This document shows positions 36,055 through 45,090 of a stretch of 64,000 nucleotides of DNA, in pieces; within the stretch, counting starts at the first letter, position 1, and each line of letters begins with the position of its first letter. Below the pieces are notes generated by a model. The model was not told the origin of the DNA. It searched no databases and was given only the letters and a program-made list of their open reading frames with translations. The DNA comes from Synechococcus sp. PROS-7-1 (GTDB lineage: Bacteria > Cyanobacteriota > Cyanobacteriia > PCC-6307 > Cyanobiaceae). Both the position numbers and the translations under genes were made by a program. The DNA is taken from positions 2,128,572 to 2,192,571 of the forward strand of contig NZ_CP047945.1 in NCBI RefSeq assembly GCF_014279795.1, given 5' to 3'.

Positions 36055-37455
36055 ATGTCCCCGGACCGAAGTTCTGGCCGAGACGGGGCCAACACCAGAC
36101 CAACCGTGGCGTTTGCCCATTTGGGCTGCGAGAAGAACCGAGTCGATACCGAACACATGCTCGGTCTTCTGAGTGAAGCGGGCTACGGCGTGAGCAGCGA
36201 TGAATCCGACGCGAGCGTGGTGGTTGTGAACACCTGCAGCTTCATCCAAGACGCCAGGGAGGAATCCGTACGGACACTGGTCGGACTGGCAGAACAAGGG
36301 AAGGAATTGATCATCGCCGGATGCCTGGCCCAGCACTTTCAGGAAGAGCTTCTGGAGTCCCTCCCCGAAGCAAAGGCCATTGTGGGAACTGGCGACTACC
36401 AGCACATCGTGGAGGTGCTGGAAAGGGTGGAAGCTGGCGAACGCGTGAACCGCGTCAGCAGCACGCCGACATTCGTGGCCGATGAGCGACTACCGCGCCA
36501 TCGCACCACTGGCGAGGCCGTGGCCTACCTGAAAGTTGCCGAGGGCTGCGACTACCGCTGCGCCTTCTGCATCATTCCCCACCTCCGGGGGAATCAGCGC
36601 TCAAGACCAATCGAATCGATCGTGGCCGAAGCGCATCAGCTGGCCGCAGAAGGCGTGAAAGAACTGATCCTGATCAGCCAGATCACAACCAATTACGGCC
36701 TGGATCTTTATGGGCGCCCCCGATTGGCAGATCTGCTGCACGCCCTCGGGGACGTGGAGATTCCCTGGATCCGAGTTCACTACGCCTACCCAACAGGCCT
36801 GACGAACGAGGTCATCAGTGCGTACAGGGACGTGCCCAATGTGCTGCCCTACTTGGACTTGCCACTGCAACACAGCCATCCGGACGTGCTGCGCGCCATG
36901 AATCGCCCCTGGCAAGCCGATGTGAACGAGCGCCTGCTTGATCAGATCAGAAGCCAGTTACCCGATGCGGTGCTGCGCACCACCTTGATCGTGGGCTTTC
37001 CAGGGGAAACTCAGGAGCAGTTCGAGCATTTGGCGAGTTTTCTGGAGCGGCAGCGGTTCGATCACGTCGGGGTGTTCACCTTTTCTCCGGAGCAGGGAAC
37101 GACTGCAGCCGATTTGCCCAATCCCGTCGACGCCGACATCGCTTTAGCCAGGAAAGATCGCCTCATGACGCTTCAGCAACCCATCTCTGCGGCGGCCAAC
37201 GCTCGCTGGGTCGGCCGCACGGTCGATGCTCTAGTCGAACAGCACAACCCTGCAACCGGCGCCATGATCGGACGCTGTGCCCGCTTCGCACCAGAGGTGG
37301 ATGGGGAGGTTCATATCGAACCCAGGGCCGACGGACTGCAGGCTGCTCCAGGGACCATGATCCCAGTCCAAATCACTGGATCTGACATCTACGACCTCCG
37401 CGCAGAGATCGTGGGAGCTGCGTCGATGGTCGCCTCGGCGCGGTCTGCCCTGTGA
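36055..37455 (+). CDS. rimO: Ribosomal protein S12 methylthiotransferase RimO
   Basis: Radical-SAM enzyme that methylthiolates the conserved aspartate of ribosomal protein S12. UPF0004 domain: [15 protein letters not shown] with Cys25, Cys61 in NTCSF and Cys90 in AGCLAQ bind the auxiliary cluster. The radical-SAM domain has [17 protein letters not shown] (Cys165, Cys169, Cys172). The TRAM domain is C-terminal (about 385-455). [20 protein letters not shown] is the typical RimO/MiaB segment, and the S/N after the DVLR block favours RimO over MiaB. 466 aa. The stop overlaps the next GTG start (GTGA). Confidence 0.94.
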   Translation: MSPDRSSGRDGANTRPTVAFAHLGCEKNRVDTEHMLGLLSEAGYGVSSDESDASVVVVNTCSFIQDAREESVRTLVGLAEQGKELIIAGCLAQHFQEELLESLPEAKAIVGTGDYQHIVEVLERVEAGERVNRVSSTPTFVADERLPRHRTTGEAVAYLKVAEGCDYRCAFCIIPHLRGNQRSRPIESIVAEAHQLAAEGVKELILISQITTNYGLDLYGRPRLADLLHALGDVEIPWIRVHYAYPTGLTNEVISAYRDVPNVLPYLDLPLQHSHPDVLRAMNRPWQADVNERLLDQIRSQLPDAVLRTTLIVGFPGETQEQFEHLASFLERQRFDHVGVFTFSPEQGTTAADLPNPVDADIALARKDRLMTLQQPISAAANARWVGRTVDALVEQHNPATGAMIGRCARFAPEVDGEVHIEPRADGLQAAPGTMIPVQITGSDIYDLRAEIVGAASMVASARSAL

Positions 37456-38678
37456 GCAGTCGGGGACTGCACGAACGCCAACGCATCATCTTCCTGATCG
37501 CCTCCGGCGTCAGCACCGCCGGATCCTTCGCCGGATTGACAGCGAAGGGGTGGATCCTCATGGATGAAACGGCAGCGCCCATGGTGCTAGCACTGCACTT
37601 TGCAGCACTCTCACTGCCAACGCTTCTGGTCAGCGGGCCGGCAGGTGTGCGCACCGATCGCATCGGCTGTGAAACGGTGTTGATCCAGGCGCAATGGGCG
37701 TTGCTGGGGGCTGGCCTGATCGGAGCAGTCGCCATTCCTTGGCTGGATGGACTGCCCCAGGTGCTGATGTTGCTGGCCAGCACTCTCCTGGTGGGAATCG
37801 CAGGGGCCTACGAACTCACAGCTCGAAACAAATATTGCGCTCTTCTGGTTGATGACAACACCCAGCTCGCTCCTTTTCTGACCAGTTTCTCCGTGGTTTT
37901 CAACGTGGGCAAATTGGTGGGTCCCCCGATTGGTGGCTGGCTGGTCACACTCACGGGCCCAGCCACGGCGTTAACCCTCGATGCAGCCACCTATCTTCTG
38001 CCGATCGCCAGCGTGATCTGGCTTCTGCATCCGAGGCTTGAGCAGGAGCAGCGCAGCACATCGGCCGAGGAATCGTCGCTTGCAGTGGCCTGGAGAGACT
38101 GCGGCTCAACCTTGCGCCATGTGGTTGTGTTTACGGGATTGATGTGTGTTGTGGGCTTTTTCCACCCAGGCCTGGCCCCGTTGATCGCCGCCCAGGAGTT
38201 GGGAACAGACCCGATGGATCTGGGGCTGTTCACCAGTGTCCTGGCCTTGGGAAGCATTGCCGGAGGGCTGATCCTCCAGCGCAACAGTCACCGCTTCTGC
38301 AGGCGCCCATCGCTCACGCTGGCGGGATTTGGCCTGGTCACCGCCGTAGCTCAACTGGGCATGGCACGAGGGGGAACTGTGCCTTTCATCCTCTTAATGA
38401 CCCTCTTAATCGGTGCTGGCACCGCGGGATTACTCAGCAGCAGCAATCTCATCACCCAGGTGGGATCCAGTCAGATCTTGCGGGGCCGGATGGCCGGCCT
38501 CAGTCAGATCGCCTTCCTTGGCGGGGGAGGAATCAGCGGCCTGATTGCCGCGCAGCTGAGCATCAGCGTTGGGCTTCCCACCACATTTGCCATTACTGGC
38601 GGGATCGGGGTTGTGCTGGCGTTGCTGGAAATTCGCCGCCGCGGCAGCATCGTGCTCACGGAGATCAGATCAGTTTGA
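37452..38678 (+). CDS. MFS transporter, multidrug/siderophore-exporter-like
   Basis: 408 aa with about 12 hydrophobic segments. The loop between helices 2 and 3 contains [11 protein letters not shown], a variant of the MFS G-x-x-x-D-R motif, and [12 protein letters not shown] (about 120-131) with [11 protein letters not shown] (about 157) resembles the EntS/MFS_3 group of exporters. Substrate unknown. The start GTG overlaps the rimO stop by 4 nt, so the two are co-translated. The 3' end overlaps petL, on the other strand, by 14 bp. Confidence 0.82.
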   Translation: MSSRGLHERQRIIFLIASGVSTAGSFAGLTAKGWILMDETAAPMVLALHFAALSLPTLLVSGPAGVRTDRIGCETVLIQAQWALLGAGLIGAVAIPWLDGLPQVLMLLASTLLVGIAGAYELTARNKYCALLVDDNTQLAPFLTSFSVVFNVGKLVGPPIGGWLVTLTGPATALTLDAATYLLPIASVIWLLHPRLEQEQRSTSAEESSLAVAWRDCGSTLRHVVVFTGLMCVVGFFHPGLAPLIAAQELGTDPMDLGLFTSVLALGSIAGGLILQRNSHRFCRRPSLTLAGFGLVTAVAQLGMARGGTVPFILLMTLLIGAGTAGLLSSSNLITQVGSSQILRGRMAGLSQIAFLGGGGISGLIAAQLSISVGLPTTFAITGGIGVVLALLEIRRRGSIVLTEIRSV

Positions 38679-38757
38679 TCCCACGCAACACGACGCTGAT
38701 ACCAGCAGCGGTCACGAGACCAGCACCGACCAGACCCAGATAGATGACAACTCCCAT
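38665..38757 (-). CDS. petL: Cytochrome b6-f complex subunit PetL
   Basis: 30-aa single-helix subunit (38 aa if MDQHFVIAM is the start). The helix is VVIYLGLVGAGLVTAAG and the end LRGIKLI matches the conserved PetL C-terminus (x-R/K-x-IKLI or IRLI) seen in cyanobacteria and chloroplasts; the Tyr-x-G-(F/L) at its start is also characteristic. PetL sits at the periphery of the b6f complex in the thylakoid membrane. It is easily missed because of its size. No good ribosome binding site separates the two possible starts. Converges on the MFS gene with a 14-bp overlap. Confidence 0.8.
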   Translation of the reverse strand: MGVVIYLGLVGAGLVTAAGISVVLRGIKLI

Positions 38758-38913
38758 TGCAATCACAAAATGCTGATCCATTAGATCAGAAATCGGGTCT
38801 CCAGACGACAGATCCCGCCTAAGCTTGCGTGCATCGAAATCAAAAGGAACCGGACGGGTCTGCAAGCAGGGTCGACCGTCAGCACCAGAGCTCAACAAAC
38901 GCGACTTCGGATT

Positions 38914-40488
38914 ATGCGCACCCTGTTCATCTATCCCCTGTTCCCGAAGACGTTCTGGAGCTACGAAAAGATCCTTGAACTGGTGAACCGCAAGGTTCTG
39001 CTCCCACCCCTCGGACTTGTCACCGTGGCAGCTCTGCTCCCCCAGGAGTGGGAGATGAAGCTGGTTGACCGCAATGTTCGCGAGGTCACAGAAGCCGAGT
39101 GGAACTGGGCTGAATTGGTCGTGATCTCCGGAATGATCGTCCAGAAGGACGACATGCAGGTACAGATCGAAGAAGCCAAGCGTCGCGGTCTTCCAGTCGC
39201 CGTCGGTGGTCCCTACGCCAGCTCAACACCTGACGCCCCCGAAATCGCGGATGCTGATTTCAAGGTTCTGGATGAAGGTGAAATTACCCTCCCGATGTTT
39301 ATCGAGGCCATCCAAAGGGGAGACAGCAGCGGGCGGTTCAGCTCAGAAGGAGAAAAGCCTGATGTGACATCCACCCCAATCCCCCGCTTCGACTTGCTCG
39401 AACTCGACGCTTATGACTCCATGAGCGTGCAGTTTTCCCGGGGCTGTCCCTTCAACTGCGAATTTTGCGACATCATCGTTCTCTACGGCCGTAAGCCCCG
39501 CACCAAAACGCCAGACCAGCTGGTGGCCGAGCTTCAGAGCCTCTACGACCTCGGCTGGAGACGATCGATCTTCCTTGTGGATGACAACTTCATTGGCAAC
39601 AAGCGCAATGCCAAGTTGCTGCTTCCGGAGATCAAACGCTGGCAGGAAGAGCGTGGTTATCCCTTCAGCTTCGCCACAGAGGCTTCAGTGGATCTTGCCG
39701 ATGACGACGAGATGATGCGCATGATGCATGAAGCTCGTTTCGAAAGTGTGTTCCTCGGCATTGAAACGCCCGATGAAGCCAGCCTCGAAACCTCTCGAAA
39801 GATTCAAAACACGCGCAATCCACTGGACGCGGCTGTGGATCGCATCACCGCCAATGGCATCCGTGTTATGGCTGGATTCATCATCGGTTTCGATGGTGAA
39901 AAAGAAGGTGCCGGGCGTCGCATCGTGGAATTCGTCACGCGGACAGGAATCCCCGCGGCGATGATGGGCATGCTGCAGGCTCTCCCCAATACAGCTCTTT
40001 GGTATCGCCTCGAGAAGGAAGGTCGCCTGATTCAAGACAAGGACGCCGCAAAAGGCGTTAATCAGACCAACCTTTTGAATTTCAAACCCACCAGACCGAT
40101 CCGAGACATCGCCAATGAGTACGTGGAGGCTTTCTGCGCTCTGTATGAGCCCAATGCCTACATGGATCGGGTGTATTCCTATTACTTGAAGATGGGCGCT
40201 CCACGCTGGAAGGGATCGACCCAGCTACCGAGCTTGACCGATCTCAAAGCCCTGTCGATCGTGATCTGGCGTCAGGGCCTCAAGAGAAGCACCCGCGGAC
40301 GCTTCTGGCGTTACATGTTTGGCATGGCCACGCAGAATCCAGCACTGCTGGAGCAGTTCCTGGTGGTTCTGGCGCATAACGAGCACTTCCTTGAGTACCG
40401 CTCGATTGTTCAAAGTGAAATCAGGGAACAGCTGGAATCACTTCCACCAGAAGAACCAAGCGAATCCAAGGAACTTCAACCCGTCTGA
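38914..40488 (+). CDS. B12-binding radical SAM protein with DUF4070
   Basis: 524 aa. The N-terminal cobalamin-binding-like domain (about 1-140: LPPLGLVTVAALLP, VVISGMIVQKDDM, VGGPYAS) lacks an obvious DxHxxG histidine. The radical SAM domain has RGCPFNCEFCDI with Cys178, Cys182 and Cys185. The C-terminal DUF4070 occupies about 370-510. Architecture matches the family that includes hopanoid C-2 methylase HpnP and HpnJ-like proteins, but also many uncharacterised cyanobacterial members. No squalene-hopene cyclase is visible here, so the substrate is unknown. It follows petL divergently. Confidence 0.85.
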   Translation: MRTLFIYPLFPKTFWSYEKILELVNRKVLLPPLGLVTVAALLPQEWEMKLVDRNVREVTEAEWNWAELVVISGMIVQKDDMQVQIEEAKRRGLPVAVGGPYASSTPDAPEIADADFKVLDEGEITLPMFIEAIQRGDSSGRFSSEGEKPDVTSTPIPRFDLLELDAYDSMSVQFSRGCPFNCEFCDIIVLYGRKPRTKTPDQLVAELQSLYDLGWRRSIFLVDDNFIGNKRNAKLLLPEIKRWQEERGYPFSFATEASVDLADDDEMMRMMHEARFESVFLGIETPDEASLETSRKIQNTRNPLDAAVDRITANGIRVMAGFIIGFDGEKEGAGRRIVEFVTRTGIPAAMMGMLQALPNTALWYRLEKEGRLIQDKDAAKGVNQTNLLNFKPTRPIRDIANEYVEAFCALYEPNAYMDRVYSYYLKMGAPRWKGSTQLPSLTDLKALSIVIWRQGLKRSTRGRFWRYMFGMATQNPALLEQFLVVLAHNEHFLEYRSIVQSEIREQLESLPPEEPSESKELQPV

Positions 40489-40496
40489 ATCAAGGC

Positions 40497-40871
40497 TCAA
40501 TCCTGAACGTAAGGCCTTCCTTGCACGAGGCAGGCCTCAGCTTTCTGCAGTTCCCGCCCGAGATAGAGGGCATGATCAAGTCGGCTGACCGGATGAGGGC
40601 CCTCTCCTTCGGTGAGCGCAATTCCCAACTCTTTGGCTGTTCGGCCTCGGTAACAAACGGCTGGTGTGCGTTGGTTGCCGCCACGGCAGCTGAGCACCTC
40701 TCCGGTCTCGGGATCGATGGCGCGGCCTTTGGAATCAACGTCGTTCGGGAAGTGCTCGGCAACCAGCTGCCCTGCATCGGCATCGACCCGGATTAGAAAG
40801 TAGCCGCTTGGATCCAGGGCAATGAAGCGCTGGGAGAGCTGGTCATCGAGGGAAGGGGTGCCATCTGTCAT
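40497..40871 (-). CDS. DUF4346 domain protein
   Basis: 124 aa. Recognised from ALDPSGYFLIRVDADAG, DPETGEVLSCRG, RTAKELG and LDHALYLGRELQKAEACLV, which match the small cyanobacterial DUF4346 domain. In some genomes this domain is attached to pterin-binding-like proteins. The start MTDGTPSLDDQ is 18 bp from the end of the GNAT-like gene on the same strand. Convergent with the radical SAM gene by 8 bp. Function unknown. Confidence 0.75.
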   Translation of the reverse strand: MTDGTPSLDDQLSQRFIALDPSGYFLIRVDADAGQLVAEHFPNDVDSKGRAIDPETGEVLSCRGGNQRTPAVCYRGRTAKELGIALTEGEGPHPVSRLDHALYLGRELQKAEACLVQGRPYVQD

Positions 40872-40895
40872 CTCGTCACCCTACGAATGAGCTGG

Positions 40896-42077
40896 TCAAC
40901 GCCCGAGGTCTGGAGGCTGGGCGCGGAACGGCAAGTCCGCATTGATGGCCTCGATCTCCTCCTGCATCAACGCATTGGCCCGAGGAAGCCAGGCGCGAAT
41001 CAGAGCATCCATCTGAGGGTCGTACCAGCGATGAAGACTGGTTCGGGCCGTGGCCACGAAACCCCTGCGGCGCTTGTGACTGCCACCAGCTCCTGGATCA
41101 AAACTCACCAACCCCTGCTGCAAAGCCCACTCAATCGGGGCGTAGTAGCAAACCTCGAAATGCAGACAATCAATCTCCTCATCACTCCCCCAGTAGCGCC
41201 CCCAGAGGTGCTGGGAATCCCTGACGCATAGCGACATGGCAATGGGATCCTCCACATCTCCACGGTGGGCATTGAACAAAACAACATGCTCAGCCAGTGA
41301 GGGGGCACAAAGCCGATCAAAAAAGGTGGCATCCAGGTACTTGCTGCCCCATGGCCCCCAACGGGCGCAATGTTGCTCGTAGAAATCGTGCATCCTGGAA
41401 ACCAAAGCGGGGGTAAGTGCGTCCCCTGTGACTGGTGTCACGGTGAGGCCCGCATCACGCACGGCCTTGCGTTCCCGTTTGATGTTGCGACGCTGATTGG
41501 CGTTAAAACCAGCCAGATAGTCGTTGAACGTTTGCTGACTGTCTGAGGACCACAAACTTTGCTGATTCAGCCAGCTGGCACAACCGGCTGCTTGCGCCAG
41601 TGGCTGCCAGGAGGGATCCACATAAAGAAAATTGCAGCTGAGAATGCCGTGTCGTGCAGCGAAGTCATCGATCAGGCCAAGCATCAGCGTGGTGATCTCC
41701 TGGGCGTCTTCGCTGGCGGCCACATGGAAGCGGTAACCCTGCACGGGGCTGACTGGGCTCATCCCGATCAGTTTCGGGTAATAACGCAGACCCAAATCAC
41801 CGGCCAAGCGCGCGAACGACTGATCAAACACAAATTCGCCATAGCTGTGACCCTTGAGATACAGAGGGGCCACGGCAACCAGCTGGTCGTCGTCCCGCCA
41901 CAACGACAGATGCAGAGGCTGCCAACCCTGATCAGGGGCCACGCTGCCGGACCGTTCCAACGCCAGCAGCCAGGTCCAGCGATAGAAGGGGCAGATCGTT
42001 TCGCCCAGCAGCTGGTCCCACTGCTCTTCAGGGATTTCGCTGATGCTTCGATGCCAGCGGGCCGAGAGCGACGCCAT
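40896..42077 (-). CDS. FemAB/GNAT-like acyltransferase (DUF482 family)
   Basis: 393 aa, two GNAT-fold halves. The family (annotated as peptidogalycan biosynthesis or DUF482) is conserved in proteobacteria and cyanobacteria; its acceptor is unknown. Typical blocks: RWTWLLALERSGS, PLYLKGHSYGEFVFD, YPKLIGMSPVSPVQGYRFHV, ANQRRNIKRERKAV, FYEQHCARWGPWGSKYL, LWGRYWGSDEEIDCLHFEVC and FDPGAGGSHKRRRGF. Starts MASLSARWHRSI. Co-directional with DUF4346, 24 bp upstream of it. Confidence 0.85.
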   Translation of the reverse strand: MASLSARWHRSISEIPEEQWDQLLGETICPFYRWTWLLALERSGSVAPDQGWQPLHLSLWRDDDQLVAVAPLYLKGHSYGEFVFDQSFARLAGDLGLRYYPKLIGMSPVSPVQGYRFHVAASEDAQEITTLMLGLIDDFAARHGILSCNFLYVDPSWQPLAQAAGCASWLNQQSLWSSDSQQTFNDYLAGFNANQRRNIKRERKAVRDAGLTVTPVTGDALTPALVSRMHDFYEQHCARWGPWGSKYLDATFFDRLCAPSLAEHVVLFNAHRGDVEDPIAMSLCVRDSQHLWGRYWGSDEEIDCLHFEVCYYAPIEWALQQGLVSFDPGAGGSHKRRRGFVATARTSLHRWYDPQMDALIRAWLPRANALMQEEIEAINADLPFRAQPPDLGR

Positions 42078-42160
42078 CCCAGGCCAATTCAGATGCCGAG
42101 ATCGAACCCTAACCAGGAGGAATCAAAGAGGCGAAAATCAAGTTTCAATGTTCTCGACCC

Positions 42161-42622
42161 TTGATCTGGAACAGGCCCTTGCAGGTCCTGCTGATCGCCT
42201 CCTGGGCTGTTGGCATCAGCACCATGGCAATCGAAGCCAGGGCCGGACTGCTGAAGCCCTTGCTGCAGTTGATGCGGCCCAAGGTGGAGCAGCAGCTTGC
42301 CGGGGAATGCCAGCAGCTCGTCAAGCGGGCCATCGGCAGCATCGACCCGAGCTCCCTGCCTCTGGGTGAGTTGTTATCCGACATCGACGACACAGTGATG
42401 CAACCCTGTCGCGACCTGGCGCTGCCAGCCAGCGAATGCTTAATCCGCGAAGCTTCGCGCAGTGGGAGGGAACTCGGCATCTTCAGTGAACTGATCGGCG
42501 GTCGAGTGGGTGACGACACCCAAGTCGTGATCAAACGCTGCTTGGCCTCTCTTCTGGGCTTGCCGGCCACAGGCCTTCAGGACCTTCCTCTCGAAGACTT
42601 AATGCTCCGGTTACGCCGGTAA
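42161..42622 (+). CDS. Putative secreted protein, family unknown
   Basis: 153 aa from TTG; an ATG 66 nt later would remove most of the signal. The N-terminus (MIWNRPLQVLLIASWAVGIS) ending in IEARA looks like a signal peptide. The rest is all-helical, with four cysteines: ECQQLVKRA, QPCRDLAL, ECLIREASR and KRCLASLL. These could form two disulfides in the periplasm or lumen. No known domain recognised. It overlaps the RibD_C gene by 46 bp at the 3' end, tail to tail. Confidence 0.6.
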   Translation: MIWNRPLQVLLIASWAVGISTMAIEARAGLLKPLLQLMRPKVEQQLAGECQQLVKRAIGSIDPSSLPLGELLSDIDDTVMQPCRDLALPASECLIREASRSGRELGIFSELIGGRVGDDTQVVIKRCLASLLGLPATGLQDLPLEDLMLRLRR

Positions 42623-43263
42623 CGCACCAGCAGCTCACCGCCGCCGAGAGGCTTGCTGTGCTCCAGCGACCAGGCATCAGCCGCGGCCAGGTCTTCAGGG
42701 AGTCCGGGGGCTAGGGGCGGAACCCAGCAAAAAGGGCCCCCAAGAACTCGGGGGCAGAGCGTGAGTTGCAGCTCGTCAACGGCATCATCGGCCAGCATCG
42801 ATGTGCAAAGTCCAGCCCCTCCCAAGAGCACAAATCTCGACCAACCACGGGCAGCCAAGCTGGTCAGGGTCTCGGCCCACGATGCAGCAAGAGGATGGCC
42901 ATCGAGGAATCCTTCGGCACCGCCACCCTCCGGGGTCAGCAGATAACGGGCAAAGGGCTGCTGAAACAACGGCCAATCCTGAGGGAAGTCCGCTTGGCGA
43001 CTCACCACAAAAAGGTCGGGCTGTGGAGAACGACATGCGGTTTGGCGCTGCTCCAATAAATCGTGAGCATGAATCAGACAACTGGAACGATGCGCCCGCA
43101 GGGTTCCAGCTCCGATCAACGCCGCGTCCGACCAGGCCAAGGCTTCCTCCAAAGCCCTGCGATCACCGGGGCCACCAAGATGGGAAGCGCCTCCCTGGGG
43201 ATAGGCCAAACGTCCATCCAGGCTGACGGCCAGCACCAGCCTGACTGTTGTCTGATGGGTCAT
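42577..43263 (-). CDS. RibD C-terminal domain reductase
   Basis: 228 aa, the RibD_C/DHFR-like fold without the deaminase domain. VRLVLAVSLDGRLA (about 7-20), DAALIGAGTLRAHRS (about 46-60), FVLLGGAGLCTSMLADDAVDELQLTLCP (read as two parts, about 143-170) are the conserved pyrimidine-reductase segments. It may act in riboflavin or another pteridine pathway; the neighbour is a pterin synthase homologue, 12 bp upstream in the same direction. Catalytic role not proven. Confidence 0.82.
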   Translation of the reverse strand: MTHQTTVRLVLAVSLDGRLAYPQGGASHLGGPGDRRALEEALAWSDAALIGAGTLRAHRSSCLIHAHDLLEQRQTACRSPQPDLFVVSRQADFPQDWPLFQQPFARYLLTPEGGGAEGFLDGHPLAASWAETLTSLAARGWSRFVLLGGAGLCTSMLADDAVDELQLTLCPRVLGGPFCWVPPLAPGLPEDLAAADAWSLEHSKPLGGGELLVRYRRNRSIKSSRGRS

Positions 43264-43275
43264 CCAAAGACGCGA

Positions 43276-44196
43276 TCAGACCGGGGCCGCGGCTTCCAAC
43301 ATGGCTGGGGTCATTTCCAGCTGAGGTATCTCGGCGTAGACCTCAGCCGCATTGTTGGGACTTTCCTGAAGGCGCACCTTGTGGAGTTGGGCACCGATGG
43401 CCCCGACTGGCCCGGAAAGACGGTCGGAGATATGCAGAGCGATATTTTCCGCAGTGGGCACGCACTCAGCGAAGAAGGGCACATCCTTGTTGAGGAAGGT
43501 GTGATCGAAGGGCTCGACCACCAGATCATCCACAAGGCGCTGAAGCGCGGAGAGATCGCAGACCATGCCGGTGCGTGGGTCGATGGCTCCGCGCACCGTC
43601 ACATCCACCAGGTAGTTGTGGCCATGACCGTGGGGACGGGCACATTTGCCGTAGATGCGCTCGTTCTCTTCCTGGCTCAGCTCCGGTCTTGCAAGACGGT
43701 GGGCTGCAGCGAAGTGGGTGCGGATGGTGAGGAAGGCGTCCATGGGATGTCCGAGGTAGTCGGCCCAGAGGCCCGGTTGTTCATAAAGGCGCAGTGCCGT
43801 GATCGGCAAATGCGGTGCAAGACGCTGCCAGATGCGCTGTACAAGCGCTTCGGTGGTGGGCAGGCAACCTTCTGGTCTTGACACATCAAAATCCGACCAG
43901 GCGTCGTTCAGGAATCGGAAATTGAGCTGATCGGTGACCTCTTTGCGAATGGCGTGCTTCACCTCGGAGAGATTGAGCACCATGCCATCGGCATCAAGGT
44001 CACCAGCCATCGACACGATGAGCTCGTAGTTGTGCCCATGACCGGGAGCCAGCGCACAGGCACCAAATCGCGCCGCGTTGTCATCAGCAGAGAGTTCCGG
44101 CAACCAGTAGCGATGACTGGCGCTGAAACAGGCTCGGCGGGTGATCACACATCCGCGGCCCTGGCCGTGCCGGGCGATCGACTTCGTTTCAGTCAT
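43276..44196 (-). CDS. Tandem 6-pyruvoyl-tetrahydropterin synthase/QueD-like protein
   Basis: 306 aa, two PTPS domains where most enzymes have one (about 130 aa). Domain 1 (about 17-145): zinc His28, His53, His55 (SASHRY, PGHGHNY) and Cys47. Domain 2 (about 155-295): His166, His191, His193 (AAAHR, HGHGHNY) and Cys185. The conserved Asp-His of the catalytic relay is present in domain 2 (PFDHTFLN) but replaced by Asn92-Phe93 in domain 1 (QLNFRFLN). The pterin-anchoring Glu is kept in both (LYEQPG, LQESPN). Marine Synechococcus make pteridines, and the gene adjoins a RibD_C reductase. Confidence 0.9.
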   Translation of the reverse strand: MTETKSIARHGQGRGCVITRRACFSASHRYWLPELSADDNAARFGACALAPGHGHNYELIVSMAGDLDADGMVLNLSEVKHAIRKEVTDQLNFRFLNDAWSDFDVSRPEGCLPTTEALVQRIWQRLAPHLPITALRLYEQPGLWADYLGHPMDAFLTIRTHFAAAHRLARPELSQEENERIYGKCARPHGHGHNYLVDVTVRGAIDPRTGMVCDLSALQRLVDDLVVEPFDHTFLNKDVPFFAECVPTAENIALHISDRLSGPVGAIGAQLHKVRLQESPNNAAEVYAEIPQLEMTPAMLEAAAPV

Positions 44197-44247
44197 GTGA
44201 AGGTCCGGCCGGGAGGCATCCTAATGAGCTAACGGCAATTCGGAGCC

Positions 44248-44823
44248 ATGCTGGATCCCGTCCTATCCCTCAGACAGCGGCTCGGCGGCCGCAACCTGTA
44301 TCTCGTCGGGATGATGGGGAGCGGCAAAACCAGCACTGGTCGGCCCCTCGCCCAACGCTTGCAGTACGGCTTTGTGGATGCCGATGCCGTGATTGAGCAG
44401 GCCGCTGGCTGCACCATTCCAGACATCTTCACGCGCGATGGTGAAAGCGGTTTCCGAAGCCTGGAGACCCAGGTGCTCAACGCGATTAGTCAGCGCCACT
44501 CCCTCGTTGTGGCCACTGGCGGCGGCGCGGTGACCCGCCCTGAAAACTGGGGGGCGATGCACCAGGGGATCGTGATCTGGCTGGACGTCAAGCACCAAGA
44601 GCTCTTGAGGCGACTGGAGCAGGACGACACCCCTCGCCCCCTTCTGCAGGAACAGGAGCCTGCCATGGTCTTGAACAGGCTCTTGACGGCACGTCGGCCG
44701 ATGTACGCAGAAGCCGATCTCACCGTGGTCATCGATGCTGAGCCACCGGATGAGGTGGCAGACGGGATTCTGAAATTGCTGCCAACGCTGATCCAAGACC
44801 CACCGAAACAGCGACCCGATTGA
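44248..44823 (+). CDS. aroK: Shikimate kinase
   Basis: Phosphorylates shikimate at C3 in aromatic amino acid synthesis. 191 aa. Walker [12 protein letters not shown] (residues 21-31), DADAVIE with the shikimate-binding Asp (about 44), FRSLETQVL (Arg and Glu contacts) and VATGGGAV (about 88-95); lid segment DDTPRPLL follows. ATG 24 bp after the conserved pterin gene's divergent start region. Confidence 0.95.
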   Translation: MLDPVLSLRQRLGGRNLYLVGMMGSGKTSTGRPLAQRLQYGFVDADAVIEQAAGCTIPDIFTRDGESGFRSLETQVLNAISQRHSLVVATGGGAVTRPENWGAMHQGIVIWLDVKHQELLRRLEQDDTPRPLLQEQEPAMVLNRLLTARRPMYAEADLTVVIDAEPPDEVADGILKLLPTLIQDPPKQRPD

Positions 44824-44826
44824 CCA

Positions 44827-45090
44827 TCAGCTCCGAGGCGGTTCCAGACGGACGGCATACCACTGCACGCAAACCCCTGCTGAGATCTCCAGTTCACAGG
44901 CGGTGTCGAGCAGGCGCTCTGCGGCTTCGGTTGCACCGTCGCATCCACGCAGATCCTCCGGCCATGGATCGAGCGCCATCAGTCGATCAACCAGCCATGA
45001 CAAGGTGGCGGCGGCTGATAGAAGCTGTTCAGATTCACCGGGAACAAGCACCACGTAGTGATCAAGCGATCGGATCAGGGGGTCTGACAT
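44827..45090 (-). CDS. Hypothetical protein
   Basis: 87 aa from MSDPLIRSLDHYVVL. Soluble, acidic, probably alpha/beta: DHYVVLVPGESEQLLSAAATL, WLVDRLMALDPWPEDLRGCD and ISAGVCVQWYAVRLEPP. No family recognised. Its start codon overlaps that of the divergent secreted protein by 2 nt (shared CATG at 45088-45091), and its end faces aroK with a 3-bp gap. The frame is open to 45123 but that would intrude on the neighbour. Confidence 0.6.
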   Translation of the reverse strand: MSDPLIRSLDHYVVLVPGESEQLLSAAATLSWLVDRLMALDPWPEDLRGCDGATEAAERLLDTACELEISAGVCVQWYAVRLEPPRS

